A DNA stretch of 64,000 nt from Flavobacterium piscis (GTDB lineage: Bacteria; Bacteroidota; Bacteroidia; Flavobacteriales; Flavobacteriaceae): NCBI RefSeq assembly GCF_001686925.1, contig NZ_LVEN01000042.1, forward strand, positions 1 through 64,000, in the 5' to 3' direction. Under the pieces are notes generated by a model. The model had not been told where the DNA came from. It ran no database searches and saw only the letters and a list, made by a program, of their open reading frames with translations. Position numbers and translations under genes: made by a program. How positions within the stretch are numbered: the first letter of the stretch is position 1; each line of letters starts with the position of its first letter. Positions 25,387 to 34,312 of this stretch are shown here, one piece after another.

Positions 25387-25989
25387 GTGATCGAAACATT
25401 AGCCAGATATATCCCGGAACATGCTGTAAAGCCTGTCTTTGATTTGATTGTTGCCAATCAGGTGCATCTTAAAATCGTAAATGAACGCCAGACGCGTCAC
25501 GGAGATTATAGGAGAGGGCCAAGTGGTAAACATGAAATCACGGTAAATGCCAGTTTAAATAAATATCGTTTTTTGATTACGTTAATTCATGAGATTTCGC
25601 ATTTGGTGGCATTTGAAAGGTTTGGTCGACAAATAAAACCACACGGAAATGAGTGGAAGCATACTTTTCAGCGTATGATGATTCCGTTTATTCGTCCGGA
25701 GATTTTCCCTGGGCAGTTATTGCCTTTACTAGCGAGGCATTTTAAGAATCCATCTGCCAGCAGTGATACCGATACTACTTTATCTCTGGCTTTAAAGCAA
25801 TACGATGCGCAAAATGATAAAAACTATGTTTTCGAAATTCCATACGGAAGTGTATTCAGAATTAAAAATGGTAAAATATTCAAGAAGTTAGCCGTTAGAA
25901 CCAAGCGTTTTGAATGTATTGAAATAAGCTCGGGAAGAACGTATTTGTTTAATCCAAATGCGGAGGTGGAGTTGATAAATTCAAATTAA
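25387..25989 (+). CDS. SprT-like zinc metalloprotease domain protein
   Basis: A 200-residue protein with GTG start. The SprT domain includes the zinc-binding LIHEISH (His68, Glu69, His72) and the third ligand region KPHGNEWKHTF (His86). After about residue 120 is a basic region (KNGKIFKKLAVRTKRFECIEISSGRTYLF) in place of the zinc-ribbon of longer SprT proteins. Relatives (SPRTN/Wss1 clan) cleave DNA-protein crosslinks; bacterial function is not established. The start directly follows the flank of the four-helix-bundle element. Confidence 0.82.
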   Translation: MIETLARYIPEHAVKPVFDLIVANQVHLKIVNERQTRHGDYRRGPSGKHEITVNASLNKYRFLITLIHEISHLVAFERFGRQIKPHGNEWKHTFQRMMIPFIRPEIFPGQLLPLLARHFKNPSASSDTDTTLSLALKQYDAQNDKNYVFEIPYGSVFRIKNGKIFKKLAVRTKRFECIEISSGRTYLFNPNAEVELINSN

Positions 25990-26006
25990 GTTTAAATTCC
26001 AAATAA

Positions 26007-26103
26007 AAAAATCCAAATTCCAAAACTATGAGCAGTTGGAATTTGGATTTTTTTATTGAGTTATTCCAGAATTGGAATTTGGAATTTATATTTTGGAATT
26101 TAA
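26007..26103. terminator. Bidirectional terminator within the GGAATTTGG repeat family
   Basis: AAAAAATCCAAATTCCAA (from 26007) pairs with TTGGAATTTGGATTTTTTT (to 26053), separating convergent genes. Further TTGGAATTTGG copies continue to about 26103; the same words recur at 171-220, 28555-28702 and 53287-53316. Confidence 0.75.
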
Positions 26104-26110
26104 AAAAGTT

Positions 26111-26872
26111 TTAACCTTTAAGATAGGCTTCTCTCACTTTTTTAAACAGGTTCGAAGAGTAAACGAACTTTACAATATCTTTGTTTTCTGTTCTAAAGAT
26201 TTCTTCTTTAGTTCCCTGCCATGCTTTTACTCCTTTTTTCAGGAAAACAATATTTTCTCCAATTTCCATCACAGAGTTCATATCGTGTGTATTAATTACG
26301 GTAGTAATATTATATTCTTCTGTAATTTCTTTAATCAGATTATCAATCAGAGTAGAGGTGTTAGGATCTAAACCAGAGTTCGGTTCATCACAAAACAAAT
26401 ACTTCGGATTGTTTACAATCGCACGGGCTATCGCAACACGCTTTTGCATTCCTCCGGAGATTTCTGATGGCAATTTTTTATGTGCATCAACTAAGTTTAC
26501 TCTTTCTAAAACAAAGTCAACACGCTCTTGAATTTTTGCCTTGTTGTCATGAGTAAACATTCTTAATGGAAAAGCAACATTTTCTTCAACAGTCATCGAA
26601 TCAAATAAAGCACTTCCCTGAAAAACCATTCCAATTTCGGTTCTTAATTCTCGTTTTTCGTCGGGGTTTAATTCAGAATAAATACGTCCGTCAAATTCAA
26701 TTGTTCCTGAATCTGGAGTGTGAATTCCTAATAAGGTTTTTAATAAAACTGTTTTTCCCGATCCACTTTGTCCTATGATCAAGTTGGTTTTTCCAGTTTC
26801 AAAAACGGTCGAAACGCCTTTTAAAACTTTACTGTCACCAAATGATTTTTCTATGTTTTTTACTTCGATCAT
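26111..26872 (-). CDS. ABC transporter ATP-binding protein, MlaF-like
   Basis: A 253-residue ATPase: Walker A GQSGSGKT (34-41), Q-loop near MVFQGSALFD, signature EISGGMQKRVAIARAI, Walker B YLFCDEPNSGLDP and the switch His in NTHDMNS. The SALFDSMTVEENVAFPL and GLDP stretches are typical of the MlaF/Ttg2A group that moves phospholipids between membranes. Its start codon overlaps the permease stop (TAATG), so the two are translationally coupled. MlaD is not within the window next to them. Confidence 0.92.
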   Translation of the reverse strand: MIEVKNIEKSFGDSKVLKGVSTVFETGKTNLIIGQSGSGKTVLLKTLLGIHTPDSGTIEFDGRIYSELNPDEKRELRTEIGMVFQGSALFDSMTVEENVAFPLRMFTHDNKAKIQERVDFVLERVNLVDAHKKLPSEISGGMQKRVAIARAIVNNPKYLFCDEPNSGLDPNTSTLIDNLIKEITEEYNITTVINTHDMNSVMEIGENIVFLKKGVKAWQGTKEEIFRTENKDIVKFVYSSNLFKKVREAYLKG

Positions 26873-27618
26873 TATCCTAATAATAATTGAGTTAATATAT
26901 AATTAAAAAGAATGATACAAACAGATGTCCATACAAATGAAACTGTACTTGCCTTACCAACTTCTAATGCACCACCTTTCATGTAATATCCGTGAAAAGA
27001 TGGAATTGTAGCCAATAACATTGCGAAAATTAAAGTTTTAATGAAAGCATATGTAATGTGAAAGGGATTAAAATCCATTTGAGCGCCCTGAATAAAATCT
27101 TCACTCGTTGAAAATCCTCCATATGCACAAGCCAGCCATCCGCCAAAAATTCCTAAGAACATACTAATTCCAATTACAAAAGGATACATTAATAAAGCTA
27201 CTATTTTAGGAAAAACAAGATAGTTTAGCGAATTAACACCCATAACCTCTAAGGCATCAATTTGTTCTGTAACGCGCATTGTACCAATACTTGAAGTAAT
27301 GTATGATCCCATTTTTCCCGCCATAATTACCGAAATAAAAGTAGGGGCAAATTCTAATATCACAGATTGACGTGTAGCAAAACCAATTAAATATTTTGGA
27401 ATTAAGGGATTAGTTAAGTTTAAAGCAGTTTGAATGGCAACAACTCCTCCTATAAAAAAAGAAATAAAGCAAACAATACCAAGAGAGTCGATTATTAAAT
27501 CGTCGATTTCTTTAAAAATCAATTTTTTCATCACAGACCATTTTGTCTGTTTGTTAAAAATTTCTTTCAGCATTAAAAAATATCTTCCTAGTTGAGATAT
27601 ATAACGAATTAGCATCAT
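26872..27618 (-). CDS. MlaE family ABC transporter permease
   Basis: A 248-residue integral membrane protein with about five helices and the MlaE motifs: a helix with GGVVAIQTALNLTNP, the ELAPTFISVIMAGKMGS-like block (here FAPTFISVIMAGKMGS) with TEQIDALEVMGVNSLNYLV, and the C-terminal helices. With the ATPase below it forms the inner-membrane part of an Mla-type lipid transporter. The genes overlap by 1 bp. Confidence 0.92.
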   Translation of the reverse strand: MMLIRYISQLGRYFLMLKEIFNKQTKWSVMKKLIFKEIDDLIIDSLGIVCFISFFIGGVVAIQTALNLTNPLIPKYLIGFATRQSVILEFAPTFISVIMAGKMGSYITSSIGTMRVTEQIDALEVMGVNSLNYLVFPKIVALLMYPFVIGISMFLGIFGGWLACAYGGFSTSEDFIQGAQMDFNPFHITYAFIKTLIFAMLLATIPSFHGYYMKGGALEVGKASTVSFVWTSVCIILFNYILTQLLLG

Positions 27619-27696
27619 AATTTTTGAAATATTGGCTAAATTAAGGATTAGTTTACAGTTTACAGTTTCAGTTTACAGTTTTTTAAGTTTTAAAAA

Positions 27697-28545
27697 CTAA
27701 AAAAGCTTCTGTTTCATTTTTTGAAAACGATAATTTCTTATAAATTTAGATTGTTCAGTTGTAACTAATAATGGTGTTTTGGCTTTTTTTGCTTTCCAAA
27801 ATCCTTTTATATAGTCTAAAAATAAAAATGGTTTTTTCTTCATCATTGCCAGTTTTGCCGATGCAATTGCGGTAATCCAAAAACCATATCCTAAAGTATA
27901 AAAAGCCTCGCCTTGTTTATAACGGGCTGTTTTGTTGTAATTTGCACCTGTTGGTTTAAGGTGTTTTACGTGTAAAGATTCGTCGGTAACGATTTTCCAA
28001 TCATAATATTTACAAAGCAATTCGTCTACTGTATCCCAGCCCATGGCAGGTTTTAATCCTCCAATTTGCTGATAAGTTGCTTTGCGATAGGCTTTCAATG
28101 CACCACGAATATGATCTTTGTCGGTTAAGTTTTCTAAAACCCAATCTCCATTTTTTTCGATGTAACAAAATCCGCCAACCATTCCGATTTTTGGATCAGA
28201 TTGAAAGTGACGAATGATAGTTTCAAAATAATTTGAAGGAAATATTAAATCGCCGTCTATTTTTACAATAATATCATAATCAGAATCCAGTGTTGCAAAA
28301 CCTTTCTGGAAAGCCTGAATTACTTTGCTTCCCGGCATATGAATCGCATCTGAAGTTTTGTTTACAACAGAAATATACGGATTGTCTTTAGCAAAACCCA
28401 GAACGACTTCTTCTGTTTTATCTGTAGAATTGTCGTTTACAACCACAATTTTTGAAGGCAAAACAGTTTGCGAAACCAAAGATTGCAAAGTCAGGCCAAT
28501 AAGATCTTGTTCGTTGTGAGCTGGTATAACAATATAGTACTTCAT
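27697..28545 (-). CDS. Family 2 glycosyltransferase
   Basis: About 282 residues from the ATG at 28545. The GT-A fold N-terminus YYIVIPAHNEQDLI is followed by VVVNDNSTDKT and the metal-binding region KIDGDLIFP (DGD in place of DxD). No membrane helix is evident. The seven extra codons back to 28566 are made of the GGAATTT repeat and are probably not translated. It would transfer a sugar from a nucleotide donor to an envelope or lipid acceptor; the acceptor is unknown. It lies near a methyltransferase on the same strand, separated by a repeat. Confidence 0.87.
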   Translation of the reverse strand: MKYYIVIPAHNEQDLIGLTLQSLVSQTVLPSKIVVVNDNSTDKTEEVVLGFAKDNPYISVVNKTSDAIHMPGSKVIQAFQKGFATLDSDYDIIVKIDGDLIFPSNYFETIIRHFQSDPKIGMVGGFCYIEKNGDWVLENLTDKDHIRGALKAYRKATYQQIGGLKPAMGWDTVDELLCKYYDWKIVTDESLHVKHLKPTGANYNKTARYKQGEAFYTLGYGFWITAIASAKLAMMKKKPFLFLDYIKGFWKAKKAKTPLLVTTEQSKFIRNYRFQKMKQKLF

Positions 28546-28554
28546 GATTTTTAA

Positions 28555-28702
28555 TTTAAATTCCAATTATTTAAAAGAAATTCCAATCTTTTAAAATTCC
28601 AAATTCCAATTTTTACCGATATGGTTTAAATTGGAATTTGGAATTTGTCTTTTTGAGATTTTCCAAATAATTGGAATTTGGAATTTATTTTTTGGAATTT
28701 GC
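28555..28702. repeat. GGAATTTGG repeat cluster
   Basis: Alternating AATTCCAA and TTGGAATT words (AAATTCCAAATTCC; AATTGGAATTTGGAATTTG twice) form several possible hairpins between two minus-strand genes. Member of the family also present at 26007-26103. Confidence 0.7.
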
Positions 28703-28704
28703 CG

Positions 28705-29232
28705 TTAGGCTTTTATTTTCTCCGCCACAACAATATAATATCTTGGCGTGAAATATCTTAGTAATGGTCTGAAACCAAACTTTTTTACCGGATGTGTAAA
28801 TTTTTGACGATCGGTAATTTTCCAGCCTGTTTTTTCTAAAAGCCAGTCTAATTGCCAGTCTTCAAATTCGTGGTAATGTCTGTCCCACATATCTGTTTTA
28901 GAACGATAAGCCGGAGAAAACCATAAACGTAACGGAATTGATATTAATAATTTATCACATTTTACATTTTCAAGAATCGTGTACGGATTTAGTAAATGTT
29001 CAAAAATTTCAAACGCAGTAAAAACAGTATATTCTTCGGTTTGTAAAGCAGTTTGATCGTTGTCTAAATCTTCTCCTTTAGTGTTTTTTACGGTATAGCC
29101 ATTTTCTTCCATTATTTTTGAGAATGGATTTGGTACACCAAAATCAAAAATGGTTTCTGATGTTGTAACGTGTTTTTGTAAAAACTCTAAAGTAAGTTTG
29201 AATCTTTTATTCGGAAACGTTTTTTCGTACAT
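28705..29232 (-). CDS. Class I SAM-dependent methyltransferase
   Basis: A 175-residue methyltransferase-like protein. The first strand-loop reads TIFDFGVPNPFSKIM, a variant of the usual DxGxGxG motif (one glycine position is Val-Pro-Asn), then YTVFTAFEIFEHLLNPYTIL matches motif II/post-motif of the UbiE/Coq5-like class. KLLISIPLRLWF is the later strand. The altered glycine motif could mean weaker SAM binding or a distinct subfamily. The target is unknown. Confidence 0.78.
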   Translation of the reverse strand: MYEKTFPNKRFKLTLEFLQKHVTTSETIFDFGVPNPFSKIMEENGYTVKNTKGEDLDNDQTALQTEEYTVFTAFEIFEHLLNPYTILENVKCDKLLISIPLRLWFSPAYRSKTDMWDRHYHEFEDWQLDWLLEKTGWKITDRQKFTHPVKKFGFRPLLRYFTPRYYIVVAEKIKA

Positions 29233-29262
29233 AGTCGTTGCGAGGAACGAAACAATCTCTCG
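29229..29262. repeat. Partial GAGGAACGA repeat
   Basis: GTCGTTGCGAGGAACGAAAC then AATCTCTCG, one arm of the hairpin family seen at 18091-18259 and 35694-35799; it abuts the methyltransferase start codon. Confidence 0.6.
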
Positions 29263-29293
29263 TTCTTGATTTTATAATTAGGTCGCAAATATA

Positions 29294-29397
29294 CTAAAAA
29301 GTCCGCATTTTAAGATGCGGACTTTTTTAAGTTTTCAGTCTCAGTTTACAGTCACAGTATTCAGAAGCTGAAAACTGTGACTGCGACTGTAAACTAA
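29294..29397. terminator. Terminator and CAGTTTACAG hairpin after the KASIII gene
   Basis: AAAAGTCCGCAT and ATGCGGACTTTT (29296-29327) make a strong stem with T runs on both strands. Beside it, 29337-29397 contains CAGTTTACAGTCACAG and its near complement CTGTGACTGCGACTGTAAAC. The latter words recur at 27652-27690 and 57335-57400. Confidence 0.7.
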
Positions 29398-29398
29398 T

Positions 29399-30457
29399 TT
29401 AGTATCGGTAAACAAATGCATTAACATTCATTCCTGCTCCAACTGAAGCAAAAATGACAACGTCGCCTTTGTTGATTTCGTGATTTTCTAATTTGCCCTG
29501 AATTAATAAGTCAAATAAAGTAGGTACAGTTGCAACGCTGCTGTTTCCTAAATCATGAATACTCATTGGCATAATATCTTTAGGTGCAGTTTTATCGTAT
29601 AGTTTGTAGAAACGTGCAATAATTGCTTCGTCCATTTTTTCGTTTGCCTGGTGAATCAGGATTTTCTTTACTTCATCAATACCGATTCCGCTTTTGTCTA
29701 AACAGCTTTTCATGGCACAAGGAACCTGGCTTAATGCAAATTCGTAAATCTTACGACCGTACATTTTTATGTATTTAATGTCCGGATCTAAATCTGGATT
29801 GTATGATTTTCCGAAATATAAAAAGTTAGCTTCATCATTGGCAAAAGTAGCACTTTCATAAGAAAGTAAACCTGCTTCATCATCAGAAGCTTCTAAAATT
29901 GAAGCACCTGCTCCATCAGAATAAATCATAGAATCACGATCATGATCGTCTACAACTCTTGATAAAGTTTCGGCACCAATTACCAGAACACGTTTTGCCA
30001 TGCCTGATTTGATGAAAGCATTGGCCTGTAAAACTCCTTCTATCCAGCCTGGACATCCAAAAAGAATATCGTAAGCGACACATTTAGGGTTTTTGATATC
30101 CAGTTTGTTTTTTACGCGAGTTGCTAAACTTGGTAAAATATCAGATTGATTTGTTCCGGACTTTACATCTCCAAAATTATGTGCAAATATGATGTAATCT
30201 AATGTTTCGCGATCGATTTTAGCATTTTCAAGTGCTCTTTCGGCAGCAAAAAAGGCTAAATCAGATGAGGTATGTTGGTCTTCGGCATAACGACGGTTTT
30301 CGATTCCGGTGATCCCTTTAAATTTTTTAATTACAACTTCGTTAGGGTAAGCAAAAGGGGTTCCGTCTTCGTTTAGAAATACGTGATCACCAAAGTCAGT
30401 ATTGCTTACTTCTTTATTTGGAATATAGCTTCCGATGCCTATTATTTTTATTTTCAT
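29399..30457 (-). CDS. 3-oxoacyl-ACP synthase III family protein
   Basis: A 352-residue thiolase-fold condensing enzyme. The catalytic Cys lies in LFGCPGWIEG (Cys135); His in ILIHQANEK (about 268) and Asn in DLGNSSVATVP (about 305) complete the FabH triad. It carries an insertion near residues 25-45 (HVFLNEDGTPFAYPNE) not found in FabH of E. coli, so it is a KASIII-like paralogue rather than the housekeeping FabH. It would condense an acyl-CoA with malonyl-ACP or a related pair; product unknown. Single gene with its own terminator. Confidence 0.87.
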   Translation of the reverse strand: MKIKIIGIGSYIPNKEVSNTDFGDHVFLNEDGTPFAYPNEVVIKKFKGITGIENRRYAEDQHTSSDLAFFAAERALENAKIDRETLDYIIFAHNFGDVKSGTNQSDILPSLATRVKNKLDIKNPKCVAYDILFGCPGWIEGVLQANAFIKSGMAKRVLVIGAETLSRVVDDHDRDSMIYSDGAGASILEASDDEAGLLSYESATFANDEANFLYFGKSYNPDLDPDIKYIKMYGRKIYEFALSQVPCAMKSCLDKSGIGIDEVKKILIHQANEKMDEAIIARFYKLYDKTAPKDIMPMSIHDLGNSSVATVPTLFDLLIQGKLENHEINKGDVVIFASVGAGMNVNAFVYRY

Positions 30458-30822
30458 TATTCAGTAATTATCCGATAAATTTATTGCTAAAGTATAAATA
30501 ATTTCATGATAACTATCATAAAAAATACTATGCATGCATATAATTATGAAATAATAATTATTTGTGGGATTTATTGTTAATTTTCTAACGAATTTTAAGT
30601 TTTATCGAGATTTCAAACGATTGAGATTTGTTTTCAGGTTTATTTTTTTTCGGAAAAAACGTAAAGTTTTTTTGTGTTTTGTTACAAATAAAACCGAAGT
30701 TTCAAAAAGTGTTAAAAAATAGAAAACTTTATGATTTCATTTGAAGTTTTGTAGGTGTTATTGTAGTTTTTTGAATGAGGATAGGAGTCATTAACTTAAG
30801 CTTTTTTTACGATAAAATTAAT

Positions 30823-30963
30823 CTCGCAAAGGCGCTAAGACGCAAAGTTTAAACACAATATTGTCCTTTCGACGAAGGAGAAATCTCCGCAAGAAGTTCG
30901 ACAAAGATTACACTTTCGTTGAGGAGTTACGTACGAAGATTTCTCCTTCGTCGAAATTGACAG
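30823..30963. repeat. CGCAAAG motif followed by GAGGAACGA-type hairpin
   Basis: 30823-30851 carries CTCGCAAAGGCGCTAAGACG. 30861-30963 is an imperfect palindrome: CGACGAAGGAGAAATCTCCG near the left end and AGATTTCTCCTTCGTCGAAA near the right, around GTTCGACAAAGATT, as in the copies at 18091-18259 and 35694-35799. The gap 30458-30822 before it contains only AT-rich DNA and the upstream region of the KASIII gene. Confidence 0.65.
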
Positions 30964-30993
30964 TATGTTACGGAAATTAATTTGTAGTTGCTC

Positions 30994-31108
30994 GCGTGAG
31001 GGATAGGAATAAACTGCCGAAGCAGTATGGATAGCCCGACAGTATTTAAGAAAAGGCCTCATAAGCGCAAAGCTGATTTGGCCTTTTTTTAAATACTGGC
31101 ACGCCCAA
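30994..31108 (-). repeat. 115-bp dispersed element, second copy
   Basis: Reverse-oriented relative of 17846-17960, and of identical length. Read on the minus strand it starts TTGGGCGTGCC, has a terminator-like hairpin (AAAAAAAGGCC... GGCCTTTTC), then GTCGGGCTATCC, a small hairpin ACTGCTTCGGCAGT, and ends CCTATCCCTCACGC. Flanked at 31121-31178 by GTTTCAAGTTTCAAG and its near complement. Confidence 0.75.
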
Positions 31109-31189
31109 TTATAAGGTTTAAAAGTTTCAAGTTTCAAGTTTCAAGTTCGAGCTTAACGTGAAACGTGAAACGTGAAACAAAATAAACAA

Positions 31190-31224
31190 AAAACCCGACA
31201 AAGTGTTGAGACCTGTCGGGTTTT
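31190..31224 (-). terminator. Terminator of gcvP
   Basis: AAAACCCGACA pairs with TGTCGGGTTTT (11-bp stem), followed on the minus strand by a T-rich run. Confidence 0.85.
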
Positions 31225-31250
31225 GAATATTTATTAGAAATACTTATTTC

Positions 31251-34100
31251 TTAGTTTTCCATGTAAGCTTCAATAGGAGCACAGCTGCAAATTAAATTTC
31301 TGTCACCGTACGCATCATCAACACGACGAACAGATGGCCAGAATTTATTTTCAGCAATGTAATCTAATGGGTAAGCTGCTTTTTCTCTAGTGTAAGGGAA
31401 AGCCCAGTTATCAGTAGTTAACATTGCTAGTGTATGAGGTGCATTTTTCAATACGTTGTTTTTATCATCGGCTGTTGCAACTTCAATCTCTTTTCTGATT
31501 GAAATAAGAGCATCACAAAAACGATCTAATTCTGCTAAATCTTCAGATTCAGTTGGTTCGATCATTAAAGTTCCTGCTACCGGGAAAGAAACCGTAGGAG
31601 CGTGGAAACCGTAATCCATCAAACGTTTTGCGATATCACCCACTTCAATTCCGTTTTCTTTAAATGCACGACAATCTAAAATCATTTCGTGAGCCGCTCT
31701 TCCGCATTCTCCTGTATAAAGAATTGGGTAGTGTCCTTCGAAACGGGCTTTCATATAGTTAGCATTCAAAATAGCATGTTCTGTAGCACTTTTTAATCCT
31801 TCGGCACCCATCATTGTGATGTAACCGTAAGAGATTAAACATACTAAAGCTGATCCGTAAGGTGCAGATGAAATCGCTGTAATCGCTTGTTCGCCGCCTA
31901 CTTTTAAGATTGGGTTTGTTGGTAAAAATGGAACTAATTTTTCATTCACACAGATTGGTCCAACTCCAGGTCCGCCTCCTCCGTGAGGAATAGCGAATGT
32001 TTTGTGTAAGTTTAAGTGACAAACGTCAGCACCAATTGTCGCAGGATTTGTTAATCCAACTTGCGCGTTCATGTTTGCACCGTCCATATATACTAATCCG
32101 CCATTGTCGTGGATTAATTTTGTGATTTCAATAATTGAAGATTCGAAAACTCCGTGAGTAGAAGGGTAAGTTACCATTAAACAAGATAAATCATCTTTGT
32201 GTTCAATTGCTTTTTCTCTTAAATCTTCTACGTCAATATTTCCTTCCGGAGTTGTTTTTGTAACAATGATTTTCATTCCGGCCATCGCTGCAGAAGCAGG
32301 ATTGGTTCCGTGAGCAGATGAAGGAATCAAACATACATTACGGTGACCTTCGTTTCTTGACAAATGGTAAGCACGAATAGCCATTAAACCAGCATATTCT
32401 CCTTGAGCTCCTGAGTTAGGCTGTAATGTAGTTCCGGCAAAACCGGTAATTACATTTAGTTGCTCTTCTAACTTTTTAAGCATTGTGATATAACCTTCCG
32501 CTTGTTCTACTGGTGCAAAAGGGTGAATGCTGTTCCAGTTTGGCATTGATAAAGGCAGCATTTCTGAAGCTGCGTTTAATTTCATCGTACAAGAACCTAA
32601 TGAAATCATCGAATGATTCAATGATAAATCTTTACGTTCTAATTTTTTGATGTAACGCATGATCTGACTTTCTGAATGATGATTGTTGAATACATCATGC
32701 GTTAAGAAAGGTGATGTTCTTTCTAATGAAGCCGGTAATTGAGTTGCAGCAGTTAATTCAGAAACAGTAAAAGTTTCTTTTCCTACAGCCTCAGCAAAAA
32801 TTGCAATAATTTGATTGATGTCAGCAATAGAAGTTGTTTCGTTGAATGAGATCGAAATGGTATCGGTATCAACGTAATAAAAGTTTACTTCATTTTTCTC
32901 AGCAATAGCTTTTACCTTTTGAGCATCAGCTTTTACCAAGATAGTATCAAAGTAAGCCGTATTGGTTTGGTAAACTCCTAATTTATTTAAAGCTTCAGCA
33001 GTAGTAACCGCCGATGCGTGAACTTTGTTTGCAATGTATTGTAATCCTTTTGGTCCGTGGTAAACCGCATACATTCCGGCCATAACCGCTAATAAAACCT
33101 GAGCCGTACAAATATTAGAAGTTGCTTTTTCACGTTTGATATGCTGCTCACGAGTTCCTAAAGCCATACGTAAAGCACGGTTTCCATTAACATCAATAGA
33201 AACTCCAATGATACGACCTGGCATAGATCGTTTGTATTCGTCTTTAGTTGCAAAAAAAGCAGCGTGAGGACCACCGTAACCCATTGGTACACCAAAACGT
33301 TGTGAAGTTCCAACCACTACTGCAGCTCCCATTTCTCCTGGAGAAGTTAAAGCAGCTAATGATAAAATATCAGCAGCAAAGGCAACTTTGATTTCATTTT
33401 CTTTTGCTTTAGCAACAAAAGCGCTATAATCGTTTACCTGACCATATTTTCCTGGATATTGTAAAATAGCTCCGAAAAATTCATTTGAAAAATCAAAGGT
33501 TTCGTGGTTTCCAACAACTAATTCAATTCCAACCGGAGTTGAACGCGTTTGCAGGATCGATAAAGTTTGTGGTAAAATTTCTTCAGAAACGAAGAATTTG
33601 TTGGTATTGTTTTTCTTTTGGTCGCGTGTACGAACGTCAAATAATAACGCCATAGCTTCTGCTGCTGCAGTTCCTTCATCTAATAAAGATGCATTGGCAA
33701 TTTCCATTCCTGTTAATTCGATAACCGTAGTTTGGAAATTTAAAATAGCTTCAAGACGACCTTGAGCAATTTCTGCCTGATAAGGCGTGTAAGCGGTATA
33801 CCATCCTGGGTTTTCAAAGATATTTCTCTGAATTGGAGCCGGAACGATAGTTGGATGATAACCCAAACCAATATACGATTTGAATACTTTATTTTTCTTT
33901 CCTAATTCCTGAATATGATTTGCAAATTCGTATTCCGTCATTGCAGGATCTAAATTCAAAGGCGCTTTTAAACGAATGTCGTCCGGAAGGGTTTCATAAA
34001 CAAGTTGTTCAATCGATTCAACACCAATAGTTTGTAACATGTGTTGAAGATCCGTTTCTCTTGGACCAATGTGTCTTAAAGCAAAAGCATCTGTTTTCAT
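31251..34100 (-). CDS. gcvP: Glycine dehydrogenase (aminomethyl-transferring), P protein
   Basis: A 949-residue, full-length PLP enzyme of the glycine cleavage system: it decarboxylates glycine and passes the aminomethyl group to the lipoyl arm of GcvH. N- and C-terminal aminotransferase-like halves are fused. The PLP lysine is in LNLHKTFAIPHGGGGPG (about residue 700); GYHPTIVPAPIQRNI near the N-terminus and SLGSCTMKLNA are further signatures. gcvT and gcvH are not adjacent. Terminator directly after. Divergent from the UbiA-like gene; 34101-34312 holds both promoters. Confidence 0.97.
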   Translation of the reverse strand: MKTDAFALRHIGPRETDLQHMLQTIGVESIEQLVYETLPDDIRLKAPLNLDPAMTEYEFANHIQELGKKNKVFKSYIGLGYHPTIVPAPIQRNIFENPGWYTAYTPYQAEIAQGRLEAILNFQTTVIELTGMEIANASLLDEGTAAAEAMALLFDVRTRDQKKNNTNKFFVSEEILPQTLSILQTRSTPVGIELVVGNHETFDFSNEFFGAILQYPGKYGQVNDYSAFVAKAKENEIKVAFAADILSLAALTSPGEMGAAVVVGTSQRFGVPMGYGGPHAAFFATKDEYKRSMPGRIIGVSIDVNGNRALRMALGTREQHIKREKATSNICTAQVLLAVMAGMYAVYHGPKGLQYIANKVHASAVTTAEALNKLGVYQTNTAYFDTILVKADAQKVKAIAEKNEVNFYYVDTDTISISFNETTSIADINQIIAIFAEAVGKETFTVSELTAATQLPASLERTSPFLTHDVFNNHHSESQIMRYIKKLERKDLSLNHSMISLGSCTMKLNAASEMLPLSMPNWNSIHPFAPVEQAEGYITMLKKLEEQLNVITGFAGTTLQPNSGAQGEYAGLMAIRAYHLSRNEGHRNVCLIPSSAHGTNPASAAMAGMKIIVTKTTPEGNIDVEDLREKAIEHKDDLSCLMVTYPSTHGVFESSIIEITKLIHDNGGLVYMDGANMNAQVGLTNPATIGADVCHLNLHKTFAIPHGGGGPGVGPICVNEKLVPFLPTNPILKVGGEQAITAISSAPYGSALVCLISYGYITMMGAEGLKSATEHAILNANYMKARFEGHYPILYTGECGRAAHEMILDCRAFKENGIEVGDIAKRLMDYGFHAPTVSFPVAGTLMIEPTESEDLAELDRFCDALISIRKEIEVATADDKNNVLKNAPHTLAMLTTDNWAFPYTREKAAYPLDYIAENKFWPSVRRVDDAYGDRNLICSCAPIEAYMEN

Positions 34101-34280
34101 TTGTAGCAGTCTGTTTTTTAAGGTAATGTAAGTAGCAACGTGTACTATTAAATAATGTTACACAAGGTTTATTACATTTTATAGTAAATGTGTTGTTTTT
34201 TTGTGGCGCAAAATTAAGTATTATTAATAATTTAATGGGTATTTTTAACTTCAATTTTTATCAAATTTCTAACTAAAGAG

Positions 34281-34308
34281 TTGATTTGTTACCAATTGAT
34301 TAGATTTG
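34281..34308 (+). promoter_or_regulatory. Promoter of the UbiA-like gene, possibly leaderless
   Basis: TTG (34281-34283), 17 bp, TAGATTTG (34301-34308). Transcription should begin 4-6 bp later, practically at the ATG at 34313. Confidence 0.5.
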
Positions 34309-34312
34309 AGAC

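Noticed and set aside
26181..26531. Plus-strand open frame of 116 codons
   Set aside because: Shadow of the MlaF-like gene on the other strand.
30835..31137. Minus-strand open frame of 100 codons
   Set aside because: It spans two hairpin repeats (30861-30963, 30994-31108); the translation is just repeat DNA.
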